Below are positions 12,481 through 23,286 of a DNA stretch of 64,000 nucleotides, one piece after another. The stretch is from Cryptomeria japonica (Eukaryota > Streptophyta > Pinopsida > Cupressales > Cupressaceae), in contig NC_081414.1 of NCBI RefSeq assembly GCF_030272615.1, positions 814,098,569 to 814,162,568 of the forward strand. Direction: 5' to 3'. Each line of letters starts with the position of its first letter. Within the stretch, counting starts at the first letter, position 1. A model generated the notes under the pieces. The model searched no databases. It was not told the DNA's origin and saw only the letters and a list, made by a program, of their open reading frames with translations. The translations under genes were made by a program, and so were the position numbers.

Positions 12481-15400
12481 CTTTATATCTTTGTCTCCCT
12501 CTCTATCTCTATGTTTTAAAATGGGTGCAAATTGGGATCTAGGTATAGAGTCTCAAAAGAATCTAAATCTCATTTTGACACTCTACATTTGTATTCTTTT
12601 CTATATCCGTATGGCATTTGAAAAAAAAAAAGTAATTTTTATTTTTTCAATTTCACCTAATATTTTAAAATGAAAAAAATATTTTATTATTTTCCCATTA
12701 TTTTAAATTTAAAATGAAAAAAAGATTTTATTATTTTTTCCCATTATTTTAAATTTGAATTACTTTTAGATTCCATTAACTTCAAACAATAATTCTAAGA
12801 TTTTGTTTGATGACTAAACAAAAAATAATTTAATATTATATATTATATTTTTGATCAAATAAAATTGTTAAATTTTCTTATAAATTTAAATAATATTATA
12901 TATAATATTTATATTTAATAATTTATAATACATTAGATATATATAACTAGCATACCTATATTTTATAAATAAAATTTATGTAAAGGATGCCGAGAGATAT
13001 CAAATTTAAAAAATCTTTACCTTTAGCATAGATTAATTAATTTCATAGGGTTAATATTTATTAGAATAATAGTCTTACCTTTTAGCACAGATTAATTAAT
13101 TTCGTATGGTTAATATTGATTAGAATTTAGTCTTATCAGTACTTGTTGTAGGCAATGCTATTGCATTCACGTAAGCCTATTATTCTAATATTGATTAATT
13201 AAAGCATAGATTAATTAATTTCATATGGTTAATATTGATTAGAATTTAGTCTTATTAGTTTTCAAAATAAACTTCATTTTTATAAAGTTGAGATTTATAT
13301 TTTTAAACTAAAAATTATTTATGTACAATATGATTGGATGAAAAAAATTGGTGTTATAGGAGCAAATTTGTAGGGATGGTAGATTTTATAGGCTTTTTTT
13401 AGATTTATTTAAATTTTAAAAATAAATGTCTATTTTAAATAGCTTTTTTTCTTTATTTATTGATAATCATGTAAATAAAGTGATTTTTCTATATAGATAT
13501 ATATGAATTTTATTTATTTTATTTTTGAAAATATAGACAATAAAATTAGTTAAATATTGTACAGGGATTTGATTCAAACCATTGAATAAAATAAAGATTT
13601 AAATAAATACTTAAACTATTTCATTACAAGTATTACACAATAAATATTTCTACCAAATATATAATATTTTGTTTATTATTCCACTTAAAAATATTATATT
13701 ATTATATTATAATTAATATTAAATTATTATAAGAGATGATTATGTTATTATGTTTTAATATATTTCGATTATTATATTTTAATATTTTCATTAAATTCTT
13801 TACAAAAGAAAAAAAAATATTTAGTACCAAATTATTATTATTATATTTTTTAAAATTCTTGACCAAAACAAAAAATTTAATAAGATTTGTTGTTAATATT
13901 ATTATTATATTATCATAACATTATACATTTATTTTATATTTGTTCTTATCCCTATGATTTTATGTTGGGACACTTTCAATCCCCATAATTAATTATATTA
14001 TTTTAAATCTATTATTATAGTACTATTAAATAGATTATTTGATATCAATTTTTATGTGGAATACCTAATCTGAGAAAAACTATAGCAAGAATCACACTCA
14101 CAATATAATAAATTGATTAAAATGTTTAGGCTAGAGGCGAAGGAGCTCACTGCCCCTAAGTGGACTTGCAAAACTAAGGTGAACAACCTTAGGCCAAGAT
14201 ACAATAAGGACCTGCAAAAACTGAAGATTACTTATTCAGGGTAAGATACATGGGTTTTGATACAAAAAATTCAAAAAGGTTGAACTACAAATAACCATAT
14301 TCACTGAAATGTTGATCATAGTTCATTGTTTAAAACAAATCTCAAACTTCCTTCATCACTACTCTACCATACATACGAACCTTTGTACTACTTCTTATTT
14401 GCTTTGCACAATATATAAAACTCATTCTTTATCTACTTAATCATTTCATCCTTTATATACCATCCACAACCATAATATTTACATGCAAAATGGTCAGACC
14501 AAAAACCAATCTCCAAGATAATGCAGAAGACAAATGAAACATGTGAGGGATTACACCATGTCAACAAACCTGCTAGACACTTCCAAAATAACTCTTATGC
14601 AACTGCACACTACCACACAAACCAAAACAATGGTTTATGTGCATTTAAATAGGGTAATGTTGTAATGTTTCTTTATGTTTCTCTTACTAACTTTATGCAA
14701 TGCAAGTCTGGCATCACCTAGTAGTTGAAAGGTCAACCCTAAATAACCTCTATTAACATGCATCAACAGAATTGATTAAATCTTCAATGAGGACCACCAA
14801 ACATACTCATAGATGACCAAAATAGCTACACAAAACATCAATGAACCCAAAACAACGAACCACATCACTCTAACCAACTGAAGGCAAAGGAACACAACAC
14901 ATTCTTGCACACTGTTACTCTATCACTGAAGCAACTAGAACTTAGACTTGAATATCTTCAACTATAAAACACATGAGTATATGAATATCTAGACCAAAGA
15001 CCTAATTGACAGATTGTTCACTAGAACAATCATACTTCACTAAATCACAACTATGGACCACAAAGACTATCACTAGAGGTCTAAAAACACCACAATAAAT
15101 CATTATTTGCCATCTCAAATGTCTACAAGCAATCTCCATATATTCTCTTAAATATTTTTCATTTAGTCATCAACAATACCTATTTTCACTTTATTATTTA
15201 TATTATATATTTTTTAAATTATTAATAGTTATTTTATTAAGATCAATTATAATTAATATTACATAAATATATTTTAAAAAATACACAATCTTAAAGAAAT
15301 AATCAATAATTAAGTTTAAGATTAATTTTATTATTATAATTATTAATATCATTTTATTGAAGTAAGAGTTGTAGTTAATATTACAAAAATATAATTTTAA

Positions 15401-15678
15401 AAATATGATTTTAAAATAACAATAATTCAAAATTATAATAAATATTTTCATTACAATACTATAAAGGCAAGACCATTACGTGGCACTTCTTTTAGAATAT
15501 GAAATTATTTGCATACAAAAAAAATAGAAGTTTCTTTTAAATCTAGATTTAAAAACATAACTTTTTAAATTCTTTTAAATCTAAATTTAATAATATAATT
15601 TTTAGAGTCTTATCTTAGAATATGAAATGATTTGCATCCAAAAATAAATAAATAGAAGTTTCTTTTAAATTTAGATTT
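12481..15678. other. AT-rich spacer, no gene recognised
   Basis: Very AT-rich DNA at 12600-14060 and 15180-15680, with a more balanced block at about 14060-15180 that contains no recognisable domain. A 60-bp unit recurs at 13024-13260. The balanced block contains a TTTATATACC word near 14452 and may be an LTR fragment or an unspliced host leader, but I cannot support either. Confidence 0.5.
13024..13260. repeat. 60-bp unit, three copies
   Basis: Units beginning AGCAYAGATTAATTAATTTC start at about 13024, 13083 and 13202, each running through GGTTAATATT and TTAGAAT to a TAGTCTTA word. The first two are adjacent. The third is offset by about two unit lengths, and the gap (13143-13200) no longer matches the unit except for its end. 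Confidence 0.7.
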
Positions 15679-15686
15679 AAAAACAT
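15679..15686. repeat. SINE target-site duplication, left copy
   Basis: AAAAACAT abuts the poly(T) run, which is the poly(A) tail of the minus-strand SINE. It recurs exactly at 15845-15852 on the other side. Eight bases in an A-rich setting is modest evidence alone but fits the borders exactly. Confidence 0.65.
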
Positions 15687-15844
15687 TTTTTTTTAATCCA
15701 TAATTGGATTAAGGCTGAATTGGGGACACAGAAGGCCAAGAGTCAAGCTTAGAATTCCACTTCAGATGTCCCCATTGGGAATTGAACTTGGGTCTCCACA
15801 GTGAGAACCCAGTGTTTTAACCAGTTAAGCTCAACTCCTTGGAC
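15687..15844 (-). mobile_element. tRNA-derived SINE
   Basis: Read on the minus strand, the element begins near 15844 with a tRNA-like head. An A-box-like segment, TGAGCTTAACTGGTTAAAAC (about 15814-15833), corresponds to the D-arm region of a tRNA. A B-box-like segment, AAGTTCAATTCCC (15777-15789), corresponds to the T-arm. Both are internal RNA polymerase III promoter elements. A tRNA-unrelated body of about 75 bp follows, then a run of eight A at 15694-15687. Flanking AAAAACAT repeats mark the insertion. The length, near 150 bp, is normal for plant SINEs. It must rely on a LINE for movement; the LINEs in this window are possible but unproven partners. I do not recognise the named family. Confidence 0.8.
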
Positions 15845-15852
15845 AAAAACAT
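15845..15852. repeat. SINE target-site duplication, right copy
   Basis: Exact AAAAACAT match to 15679-15686, beside the 5' head of the minus-strand SINE. Confidence 0.65.
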
Positions 15853-16320
15853 ATTTTTTAAAATTAGAAGTTTTTTAAAATTTAAATTTAAAAACATAAT
15901 TTTTTAAATTAGAAGTTTTTAAAAATGTAGATTTAAAAGTATTTTTTTATATTTAATAAATAATAATAAAAAGTTGCTTTTTTAATTTAGATTTGTTTCT
16001 TTTAAATCTAGATTATTATTATTTTTCATATTTAATAAATAATAATAATAGAATGTTGCTTTTTAATTTAGATTTTACTCTTAAACTTATTTTTAAATTA
16101 TTTGTTGCCTAGTCATTATTATAAATAATAATAATAGAAAGTTTCTTTATAATTTAGATTTTAGTCTTTAATTGATTTTTAAATTTTTAGTCATTAAAAT
16201 TACAAGAAAAAAATGGGTAGTGCCACTGTAGTGTTATGCCTCTCGACGTAATAAATATAGTCATAATATAATATTTAATATAAATAAAATTATAAAATAA
16301 ATATATTTAAATACACAATT
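15853..16320. other. AT-rich spacer between SINE and LINE
   Basis: Low-complexity AT-rich DNA with repeated TTTAGATTT and TAATAATAATA words and no open frame of interest. It ends at the 3' border of the full-length LINE. Confidence 0.55.
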
Positions 16321-16333
16321 TTATTATTTTATT
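16321..16333. repeat. 13-bp target-site duplication of the full-length LINE, left copy
   Basis: TTATTATTTTATT lies directly before the T-run that is the LINE's poly(A) tail on the plus strand and recurs exactly at 22638-22650, directly beyond the LINE's 5' end. The word is AT-only, but the match falls exactly at both predicted borders. Confidence 0.7.
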
Positions 16334-16540
16334 TTTTTTGTATTAAGCATCATAAAAACAACAAATACAAAATTCGAGAGTTTGGGCTGGAGACCACACA
16401 ACCAGTCTACAGAGTTAAAACATAAGATGCAGTAGCTATATCAGGCAAGAGCTCAATATACGATATACAAACATTTAGTTAGGAATTGTTACAAAATTAT
16501 ACAAAATGATAGACATGTCCAAGCATCGTGGGGGGTATAG

Positions 16541-19500
16541 CTAACTGAACACAAAGGAGGAAGCAGGGTCATTGTTGTCGCCCACTGAGGGGATCCATGC
16601 AGTCCAGCCTAGCTCTCCTTCACACCAAACCAATACATTCCCTTCGGCAAACTGATCTCTATAAGGGTGAGAGGGAAGTCCTTCCAACTCTAGCTCTATG
16701 AAGTCTTCTCTCTGTTGACGTGCCTCCATTTCTTGCATGAACCTCATCAGCCCTTGTTCAAAATGAGTCTTATTGCTTCCCATGCGGTCCCATGTGAAGC
16801 CATGTGAGAGTTCTCTTATAAAGACTAGAGTAGAACCATTCTTTAGCCACCTATCAAATTTGTCTTCCTCAAGTCTTAATACCACTGTGACCTGCATAGC
16901 AACAAGGTAAAAGATGAGTCTCCTAAGAGACTCAGTGAGGTACCTACACTTTCCATTAAACACGTCATCATTCCTATATTTCCAAATGATCCACATAATT
17001 TCCAAAGAGAGAGCAGACCAGAAAAGATTAGCATGTTTCTTGCCACCTCTAATATAACCAAGTACCATCTCTTCAATAGTAAAATAGTTGTTATTAAGTG
17101 AGATCCCAAACATATTCCAGATTTCTCTAGCAAAATGACAACCAAAAAAGATGCAGTATACAAATTCAGGGATGCGGCAGAGTTTGCACAGCAAGGGGGC
17201 TCCGTTGATGTCCTTAAGAGGCAGTTTATGCAGAAGGAGTCTCTAGGCAAAAAATTTCTTCTTTGGCTCAATCAGGGAAGACCAGAATCTCGAAAGGGTA
17301 GAGTGCCATTGTTTGGAGTCCCAGGAAAGGTTCTAGGAGCAGTTAAGGTGGGCAAGGATATCCCCAAAATCAGTAAGGGCAGAGTAGATCATTTTGGCTT
17401 TGGTTTGCAAGAGGGGAGATCCATCTATCGAGCAGAGGGAGGCTAAGGAGGAGGGGGAGGCGGGGGCAGGAGCAGGAAGGATGGGAGCCAGTGCAGACTT
17501 AAGGATGGAGTAGGTTCTGGCCTGGGAGAGGGGGAGGTTGAATTTAGAGCTAAGAGATTCCCAAGAGATCAAGGTGCCATCTTGCAGAATGTGTTCAAAT
17601 GAGATCAGTCTCAGGTTGTGCCATTTCAGGGCAGAGCATCCTTGAAGATAGGCTAGATGTTTTCCATTGTGTAGAATATTCCACCATATAGACCTTTTTA
17701 GATTAAGGGACCCTTCCTTATCTATTATGTCTTTATTGCTAATGAATTGCCGAACATGGTTCCAAGATTTCCATATCGACTTGAAGACTTCTGACCCTGC
17801 AAGGGAGACCTCAAAACTCCCAACAATCAGATCACTGATGGGTAGGTTCTTCTATTTTTTTATTGATTTTGGGGTGGAGCATTGAATATTGTTTCTAACA
17901 AGCAATTTCCAAGGTTCGTTGCCATCAATGGCTTTACAAATCCATTCAGTAGCCAGGGCAGTTCCTTGAAGTTTGAGGTATTTGAGGCCTATACCTCCTT
18001 GAGTCTTAGATCTGATACACCAGTCCCATTTAACTGCATGTTGTTTCTTTTTGCCTTTTCCATCTGACTAGAGGAAGTTCCTGATCTGTTTTTTAATGTA
18101 ATTGAACTGATAATTGCTGAATAACCAGGTTGAGAAGCAGTATATGTTATAGGAAGATAGCAGTTTTTGGCAAACCTGATAGCGACCTGCCAAGGAGAGG
18201 AAGTTCTGGTTCCACTTGGTGAGTTTTTTATCAACCTTATTTCTGAACCATTCCCACATTTCTTTCAAGTTCGGAGAGACAAAGAAAGGGATTCCCAGGT
18301 ATCTAATGATGGTTTTTGGGCCTCCCCACTTTAGGTCAAACTTAGACAGCCAGATAGGAGGGGCATCAGTCCAACCTAACAGGGTAGACTTGTGGAGGGC
18401 AATTCTACTGCCTGATGCTTTGCAGAATATCTCGATATTGTGAAGAAGATGTGATAGATTCTCCTCTTCTAGGGAGAAGAGAATAGCTGTGTCATATGCA
18501 AATTGTATATTGATGACTTCTCCTTTGTTAGGGAGTGTTATTCCTTTAACCTTAGGAGATAAGCTAAAGTCTTTTAGTATGTAGTGCATAGCATCTGCAG
18601 CCAGGACAAACAGGGCCGGGGCAAGAGGGCACCCCTGCCTAATTGATTGGGATAGAATGATGTTATCAGATTTTAGTCCGTTTACTTCCTCAACTGCATT
18701 GGCATCACTAAGAAGTGTCTGGACAATCTTGCAGAAGGAGACTGGGAAGCCCAGACTATCTAGCATCTGTGTAATGAATCCCCATTCTATCCTATCATAT
18801 GCCTTCTCAAAGTCTAGTAATAACATAGCCCCATTCTGACCGGAGGCTTTGGCCCATTCTAGAGACTCCCAACAGGTCACCAAGTTCTCAAGGATAAACC
18901 TATCTTTCACAAAACCTGTTTGGGTAGGGCTGATAATCTTAGGTAGTATTCTGATTAACCTATTTGCTACTACTTTAGCTAATATTTTGTAAGATACATT
19001 TAGTAGCATGATAGGCCTCCAATTCTTAACCAAGGTCTTGTCTCCCTCTTTGGGAATGAGTTTGATAAGCCCTTGGTTGATCTCTTTACCAAGGGTTCCT
19101 TGGATATGGCCTCCAAATTTAGGGCATGGAGGTCATCAACAATCCATTTCATATTTTTCTTATAGAACTCCACTGGGAATCCATCTGGACCAGGGGACCT
19201 GTCGTTGCCCATAGAGGAGATAGCCATCTTATTTCTTCTTTTGAAATAGGGCACCCCAAAATCTCACAGTCCTCCTCATTAATTTTGGGTGGGGTCAGTT
19301 GCTTAATAAGGATTCTAGCTTGTTTGTGCTCTTCATTTACTTCCTCTGAGGCGAAAAGCTTTTGATAATAGAGGGAGAAACATTGCAAGATCTCCTGGGA
19401 GTCTGTGATGTGAGTGTTATTGTCCCATATAGCATTGATGTTGAACTTAGCCTCTTTAACTTTGAGCATGTGGAAAAAGAATTTGGAGCCCTTGTCCCCC

Positions 19501-20635
19501 GAATCCAGCCAATTTAGCTTGGCCCTAGTTTTAAGCCCTTTAATTTTCTGGTTCTGAAACTTCCTGAGGTGGTCTTTGATTGACATCAGAGTGCAAGTGA
19601 GGTTTTCATCATTCAGAGAGTTTTGAAGATTCATTTTTGCATTACATAGCTCCTCCTGGAGAAGTCTTTCAACCCTCCTGGCATCCTTGGCCTTTTTTTT
19701 GCCCACTGTTTGACAGAGGATGGTCCAAGTTTTAATGTTTGCATTCTAGGCATCTAGATAAGATGGCTACATCCTATCCTTTTTTTTAAACAATCTAATA
19801 AAGGCTAGGGCAGAGTAGAGGTCTTCATCTTCTAGAAGTCTAGTGTTTAGGATAAATGAAGAGGCTCTTGAGGAGGAGGGGGGGCCTCTGGGGAGAGGTC
19901 AATTCCTATTATTATCAGGTGATGATCTGAGAGGGTATATGGGGAAACAAAATAATGGTCACCACTGGGGCCTTTGTCCATCACAAAGTGGGCTTTATTG
20001 AGGTAGAACCTGTCCAGCCTACAGTATATCCTTTTATTCAGTTGTTGATAGTTGCACCAGGTGTACCATATAGTGTTCAATTTGTCCTTCTTCCCAGCAA
20101 TAGGGTCAAAAAGATGTAGTTTATTGATCATTCTATCCCATTGAAGCCTTTCCATTCCCTTCCATTCAAGTTTATTGCCCCCTTGTTTATCACTAGGAGA
20201 TTCCACCATATTGAAGTCTCCCCCAATAATCCAAGGGATATCCTCTAGCGTTGTTAGCTAGTTCCAAAGCTCACCTCTTTCCCTGTAGTCATTCGGGGCA
20301 TATATAGAGCATATTCCAAACTTCTGGTTCTCCATTTGAATGGAGACCCATATAGCTCTAGCACAGGGGGATTGACCCCAATTAACTACATTGTTGGCCC
20401 ATTTAGGGCTAAGGAATATGGCTGATCCACCTTTTCCTTTGGTATGGTTAGTGTAAAAAGAGGTGGCCTCCCTCTAGATACATTTGAGACCAATTTGCAA
20501 TGTGAAGCCCACTGCCTTTAGCTCCTGCAGGAGGAGAGAGTCCAAGTTCTTATGTGCATTAAGAAATCTCTTTATGATGTACTTCCTATCAGGGGCCTCC
20601 AGGCCTCTGATGTTCCAAGATATAATCTTCAACAT
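16541..20635 (-). pseudogene. LINE ORF2: endonuclease, reverse transcriptase, C-terminal zf-RVT region
   Basis: ORF2 should nick target DNA and prime reverse transcription of the LINE RNA. The ATG at 20635 begins MLKIISWNIRG, the usual start of the APE-type endonuclease. GGDFNMV and a late SDHHLI block (20209-19847) complete that domain. RT follows: KNWRPIMLLNVSYKILAK, TQTGFV, LLLDFEKAYDRIEW and SIRQGCPLAPALF lie in 19033-18600. The catalytic FADD motif reads FAYD, with Tyr at 18494-18496 in place of the first Asp. YLGIPF and the thumb follow, then a Cys-rich block (LCKLCRIPEFVYCIFFGCHFAREIW) and a long tail ending at 16541. There are in-frame stops in the endonuclease and frame changes near 19.8, 19.2, 19.0, 18.0 and 17.2-17.6 kb, roughly eight lesions. 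The intact length of about 1360 codons is normal for a plant L1. Confidence 0.85.
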
Positions 20636-20691
20636 GATTCACCTCGTTGGGGAGGTTCAGTTTGCGATTTAAACCCCTCAAAACACTTGGG

Positions 20692-22498
20692 CTAGTCCTC
20701 TTTGTTTGCTATATTGCTAGCATCAAATGCAATAGAAGAGGAGGGTCTACCTCTCTTTTTCCTTGCCTCTGAGATTTGTTCAGGGCCTAGAGATTCCTTC
20801 ATGTTAGCACTATCCTTGATGTTCTTAGGAGATCTCTTCCTCCTAGCTTTCTTGTATTTAACTACTATAAATTCATTTTGAGGGATTGTCATTCCTTATT
20901 CGAAGTTGGCTTCCACTGGAGTGAAGGGGCCTGTGTTGGGTTCCATAGGTTGAGTGCTAGCTATCTCTGCCTTCAAGGCACTAATAGGGGTGCTAGCCGT
21001 ATAGGGGGCACCACTAGCAGGGTCTCCCCTAGAGTCTTGTAACTTGCCAAAGTCCTCTAGAGGGGTTGTAAGTACCTCCTCCTAAGTAGGTTCTTCCCCA
21101 ACCCCTTGCCGGGTAAGGGGAACCTCAGTATTGAGACCATTACATTTTTTGCTAGTGGATATTTCAAGGTCCTGGGTCGAGGCCCTACTAATGGTGTCTG
21201 CCATATCTAGAGCACCTCTATCCATGTCCTCAAGGTCAAGTAGTTGGCACTGAGAGGCCTCAATTTCCATTTTCTACTTGAGGAGGTTTAGTTCAAGAAT
21301 TTTCCTTGCCTCCACTGCTTTTCTCAGTTTCTCCATCACTAGTTGTTGAGCATTAAGGATCCTCGGGTTAGAGAGGTTGGATGGAGTATCAACTGATTCA
21401 AAGGGGGTAAGGGGGGGAGGCTGAGTGGCGATGAGGGCCTCTTTGATAGCATTGTTGTAGTCTAAGATGGAGTTAGCCATCGAGGAGAGTGGAGAGGCAG
21501 GGGGAGGGGAGTGGGGGAGCGGTGAGTGGGGGGGAGAGGAAGCAGGTGGGGGGTGGCGACGAAGGGGAAAGAGGGGGGAGGTGGGGGCAGGTTCAGAGGG
21601 CATGTCTTTGGCTATAGGGGGGGGGACCGGAGGCCCTAGTTTTAGACCTTGAATTTTTGATTGATAGTAAGGGACATTTGCTTCTAAAGTGGCCACTAAC
21701 TTTACAAAAGTGACAGGCATCTATTCCTCCCATGTATTCAATCGGACACCAGTAGGTTTTATTGTGGAGACGAATAACAATCTCTACAGGGTAAACCATG
21801 CCTGGTTTTAATGCAATGAGTAGTCTAGCATCGAGATGAGGGAGGACTGAGGGGGAAGAGTCAATTTTTACAAATTTCCCCGAGAGTTCTACAGTTTTGT
21901 CAACACAGGACCAAAGGAAGGCTAGAACATTTTTAATGGTTATCCATTTTGGGCAGGAAAGGACAAGAATTTCATCATTACAGGCTTCAGGGTCCCATTG
22001 AACCGCCCTAAAGGACGAATTTCCTATTGACCAAAACTGTTTATTTACAATTTTGCTTTAGCTTTCCTTATTATCAAAGAAAATTAAAAATAAACCCCTT
22101 TGAATCATTCTACAAAATGAAAATTGAAGCCATAATTTTTTAACCCACACATCTTGCAACCATTTATTCATGTATTGTCGAGATGGTAAGTTATTTACAT
22201 CAAAGGCAGCGAAAAAAATTGTTGAATCCCCAAGTCTAGAAATCTCCAAAGAAATGGCAGAGAGTGTGGAATCATTCGGTTTAATGGTGATGCGTTTGGA
22301 AGAGAGGGCCTCACCTTGTGCTGGCACGAGACTGGTTTCATCTTCATGGTGGAGAGCGGCTTCGAACCTTGCATCTTCAGGAAATGAACACCATTTGCCC
22401 TCTACCGCCTGGCTGAAAGTTTTTCGGTGCTCTCAAGCGTTCACTGATGAAGAAATGGGTTGTTTAGGGATCTTTGGGCCATCTTTATTTGGCTCCAT
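20692..22498 (-). pseudogene. LINE ORF1: RNA-binding protein with zinc knuckle
   Basis: ORF1 proteins coat the LINE RNA. Translation starts MEPNKDGPKIPKQP at 22498. The N-terminal third (22327-22058) has the RQYMNKWLQDVW and GLFLIFFDN blocks, which resemble the DUF4283 domain of plant LINE ORF1. A WCPIEYMGGIDACHFC stretch leads into a CCHC zinc knuckle, C-x2-C-x4-H-x4-C, at 21715-21674. A Pro-rich linker (about 21640-21480) and a charged C-terminal region with KKARRKRSPK (about 20850) follow. Early stops lie near codon 22 and after the DUF4283-like block, and frame changes lie near 21.8, 21.27 and 20.9-21.08 kb. The plus-strand Gly/Glu-rich frame over the linker is a shadow. Confidence 0.75.
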
Positions 22499-22637
22499 TA
22501 ATTGCAGGAGGTATTAAATGACTTTGAGGGCCTCCTAGCAAGGCCAGGGAGCCCTCGCATGCGGTAGCGTACTGCAACCAACGACACTACAGGTTTCGTG
22601 CCCTAGTTGCAAAGCGCTCCCAATTCTCGTTCTTTTC

Positions 22638-22650
22638 TTATTATTTTATT
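22638..22650. repeat. 13-bp target-site duplication of the full-length LINE, right copy
   Basis: Exact copy of TTATTATTTTATT at the 5' border of the LINE; see 16321-16333. It gives the LINE's upstream end to within a base or two. Confidence 0.7.
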
Positions 22651-23286
22651 CTAAAAATATATTTAATATTTATATTATATAATAAAATATAATATATAAC
22701 AATAAACATAATTAAAATATAAATTAAATAGACAATTTCAATTAATTTTTAAATTATATTTAATATCTTATAATACACAAAATATATTATAATTATATAA
22801 TAATTGATAACTTTTTTAATATAAGAGATGTTTATTCTCTTCCGTAGTAGGTAAAATTCTCTAGGTAAGAATCTGTGTTTTCAATTACTATGACTGAATA
22901 AATAATTTAGTTTTAGTTATATATGTTTTAGATGGGCAAATTTGTTATTCCTTGAATAGAATCTCACAAATTGATGCTTATGAAGTAAATTTTGAAGTTT
23001 CAGCTTTTAAAAAAAAATTATTTATTGTAGATTGTTTCACTTTAATATCTATATTATACTTTACATCTAATTTCTCTTAAATTTATTTTTTCTATATAAA
23101 TTAAAATATTATAAGAAATTCATATTTTTATTTAATATAGTTTGTAAAAATATAACAATTACAAACAAAAATAAGTTCATATTTTCATTTATGTATTTAC
23201 TAATATATAATAAAATAATAATTTTTAAAATGAAATGAAATTTTGAAAATAATAATATATTACACTTTCAATTAAATTAAAATTTA
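22651..23286. other. AT-rich spacer between two LINEs
   Basis: AT-rich sequence with no open frame and no recognised element. It separates the 5' end of the full-length LINE from the 3' end of the truncated one; both lie on the minus strand. Confidence 0.55.

Larger units (their letters stand above)
16334..22637 (-). mobile_element. Full-length L1-type LINE, decayed
   Basis: A 6.3-kb non-LTR retrotransposon on the minus strand with normal plant L1 order. It has a 5' UTR of about 140 bp (22499-22637), ORF1 (about 22498-20692), a short gap, ORF2 (about 20635-16541), a 3' UTR of about 200 bp and a short A tail. Full length and a 13-bp direct repeat at both borders point to complete reverse transcription at insertion. 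Both ORFs carry stops and frame changes, and the RT motif is altered, so it is inactive. Base composition is clearly richer in GC than the AT-rich flanks. Confidence 0.85.

Noticed and set aside
21467-21652. Plus-strand Gly/Glu-rich frame
   Set aside because: It is the shadow of the Pro-rich linker of the minus-strand LINE ORF1.
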